Positions 4,839 to 5,103 of a DNA stretch of 5,103 nt are shown in pieces. The DNA lies in assembly GCA_030636485.1 (NCBI GenBank), contig DAOVWV010000159.1, forward strand, positions 1 through 5,103. Reading direction: 5' to 3'. Origin of the DNA: Methyloprofundus sp. Lineage in GTDB: Bacteria > Pseudomonadota > Gammaproteobacteria > Methylococcales > Methylomonadaceae. A program made the position numbers and the translations under genes. A model generated the notes under the pieces. The model did not search any database, was not told the DNA's origin, and saw only the letters and a program-made list of their open reading frames with translations. Each line of letters opens with the position of its first letter. Within the stretch, counting starts at the first letter, position 1.

Positions 4839-5103
4839 TTTGATATATATAAACAATAACTTACAGGTTCCTCTTGTAAGTAGTTAATCAATTATTCTCT
4901 CTGCATCAATACCTAAATTACCTTGTACAATTCAAGAACTAGTTAGTTATTGAAGAATAATAATTTAACATCTAATTTATACTACATAAACTAAGTAACT
5001 TCCCACATTCCGCACCTACAATTTCAAAATTAGGTATTTTATAATACCCTCATACCGACCTTCATAAATCACGACAATTTAAAGGAATTCTCATCGCCAT
5101 TCA
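4839..5103. other. AT-rich intergenic tail without a visible gene
   Basis: No credible ORF or RNA gene is visible here. Besides the hairpin at 4859-4881 there is a 6-bp palindrome GGTATT-TTAT-AATACC (5033-5048), which on the minus strand is followed by TAATTTTG and might act as a weak terminator for a converging gene. A weak promoter-like pair TTGAAG (4950-4955), 17 bases, TAATTT (4973-4978) could serve a plus-strand gene starting beyond the window. An AAAGGA at 5081-5086 resembles a ribosome site, but no start codon follows at a proper distance before the end. Confidence 0.45.
4859..4881 (+). terminator. Candidate hairpin after the tRNA operon
   Basis: ACTTACA (4859-4865) and TGTAAGT (4875-4881) pair perfectly over 7 bp around a 9-base loop, 20 bases after tRNA-His. 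The stem is AT-rich and no clear U run follows, so it may be a processing or end-stabilising hairpin rather than a true intrinsic terminator. It is the first structure downstream of the tRNAs. Confidence 0.35.

Noticed and set aside
4640..4891. Minus-strand ORF of 83 codons with GARTRDNRNHNPGLYQLSY and VEPATLGLEGRCSIQLSYKR segments
   Set aside because: It lies antisense across tRNA-Arg and tRNA-His and overlaps the end of tRNA-Pro. Its sequence is the familiar artefact of translating tRNA complements.

Overview
The window looks like a chromosomal housekeeping segment of a gammaproteobacterium with a moderately AT-rich genome. The evidence is LpxH (lipid A synthesis, so a Gram-negative), proteins close to their enteric and pseudomonad homologues as I remember them, and a gene order that recalls the Pseudomonas block lpxH-ppiB-glnS-cysS-folD-tRNAs-tig. 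I cannot fix the genus. The palindromic repeat in the ppiB-lpxH gap resembles dispersed repeats I recall from methanotroph and sulfur-oxidiser genomes, which is only a hint.

Layout. Positions 1-246 hold no firm gene: a short open frame ends at 141, followed by two inverted repeats. Three genes then read on the minus strand: a single-domain PilZ protein (247-618), lpxH (717-1442) and a PpiB-type cyclophilin with a signal peptide (1674-2255). The ppiB-lpxH gap carries a REP-like element and a hairpin over an alternative lpxH start. A 130-bp divergent gap separates these from the plus-strand genes: cysS (2386-3774), a FchA-type methenyl-tetrahydrofolate cyclohydrolase (3849-4478) and a tRNA operon Pro(UGG)-Arg(UCU)-His(GUG) with its own strong sigma70-type promoter. 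The last 265 bp are AT-rich with no visible gene. By synteny the next gene could be tig, but its start is not in view.

Functionally the region mixes translation (cysS, three tRNAs), one-carbon metabolism (fchA), envelope biogenesis (lpxH), protein folding (ppiB) and probable c-di-GMP sensing (PilZ). The most notable point is that an FTCD_C-family cyclohydrolase gene sits where folD lies in the Pseudomonas order, although FolD is an unrelated fold that shares the cyclohydrolase step. I found no CRISPR, phage, transposase, toxin-antitoxin or new defence system. The remaining leads are small structures: a leader hairpin before the tRNAs, an RBS/start hairpin at lpxH and a possible dual start in ppiB.
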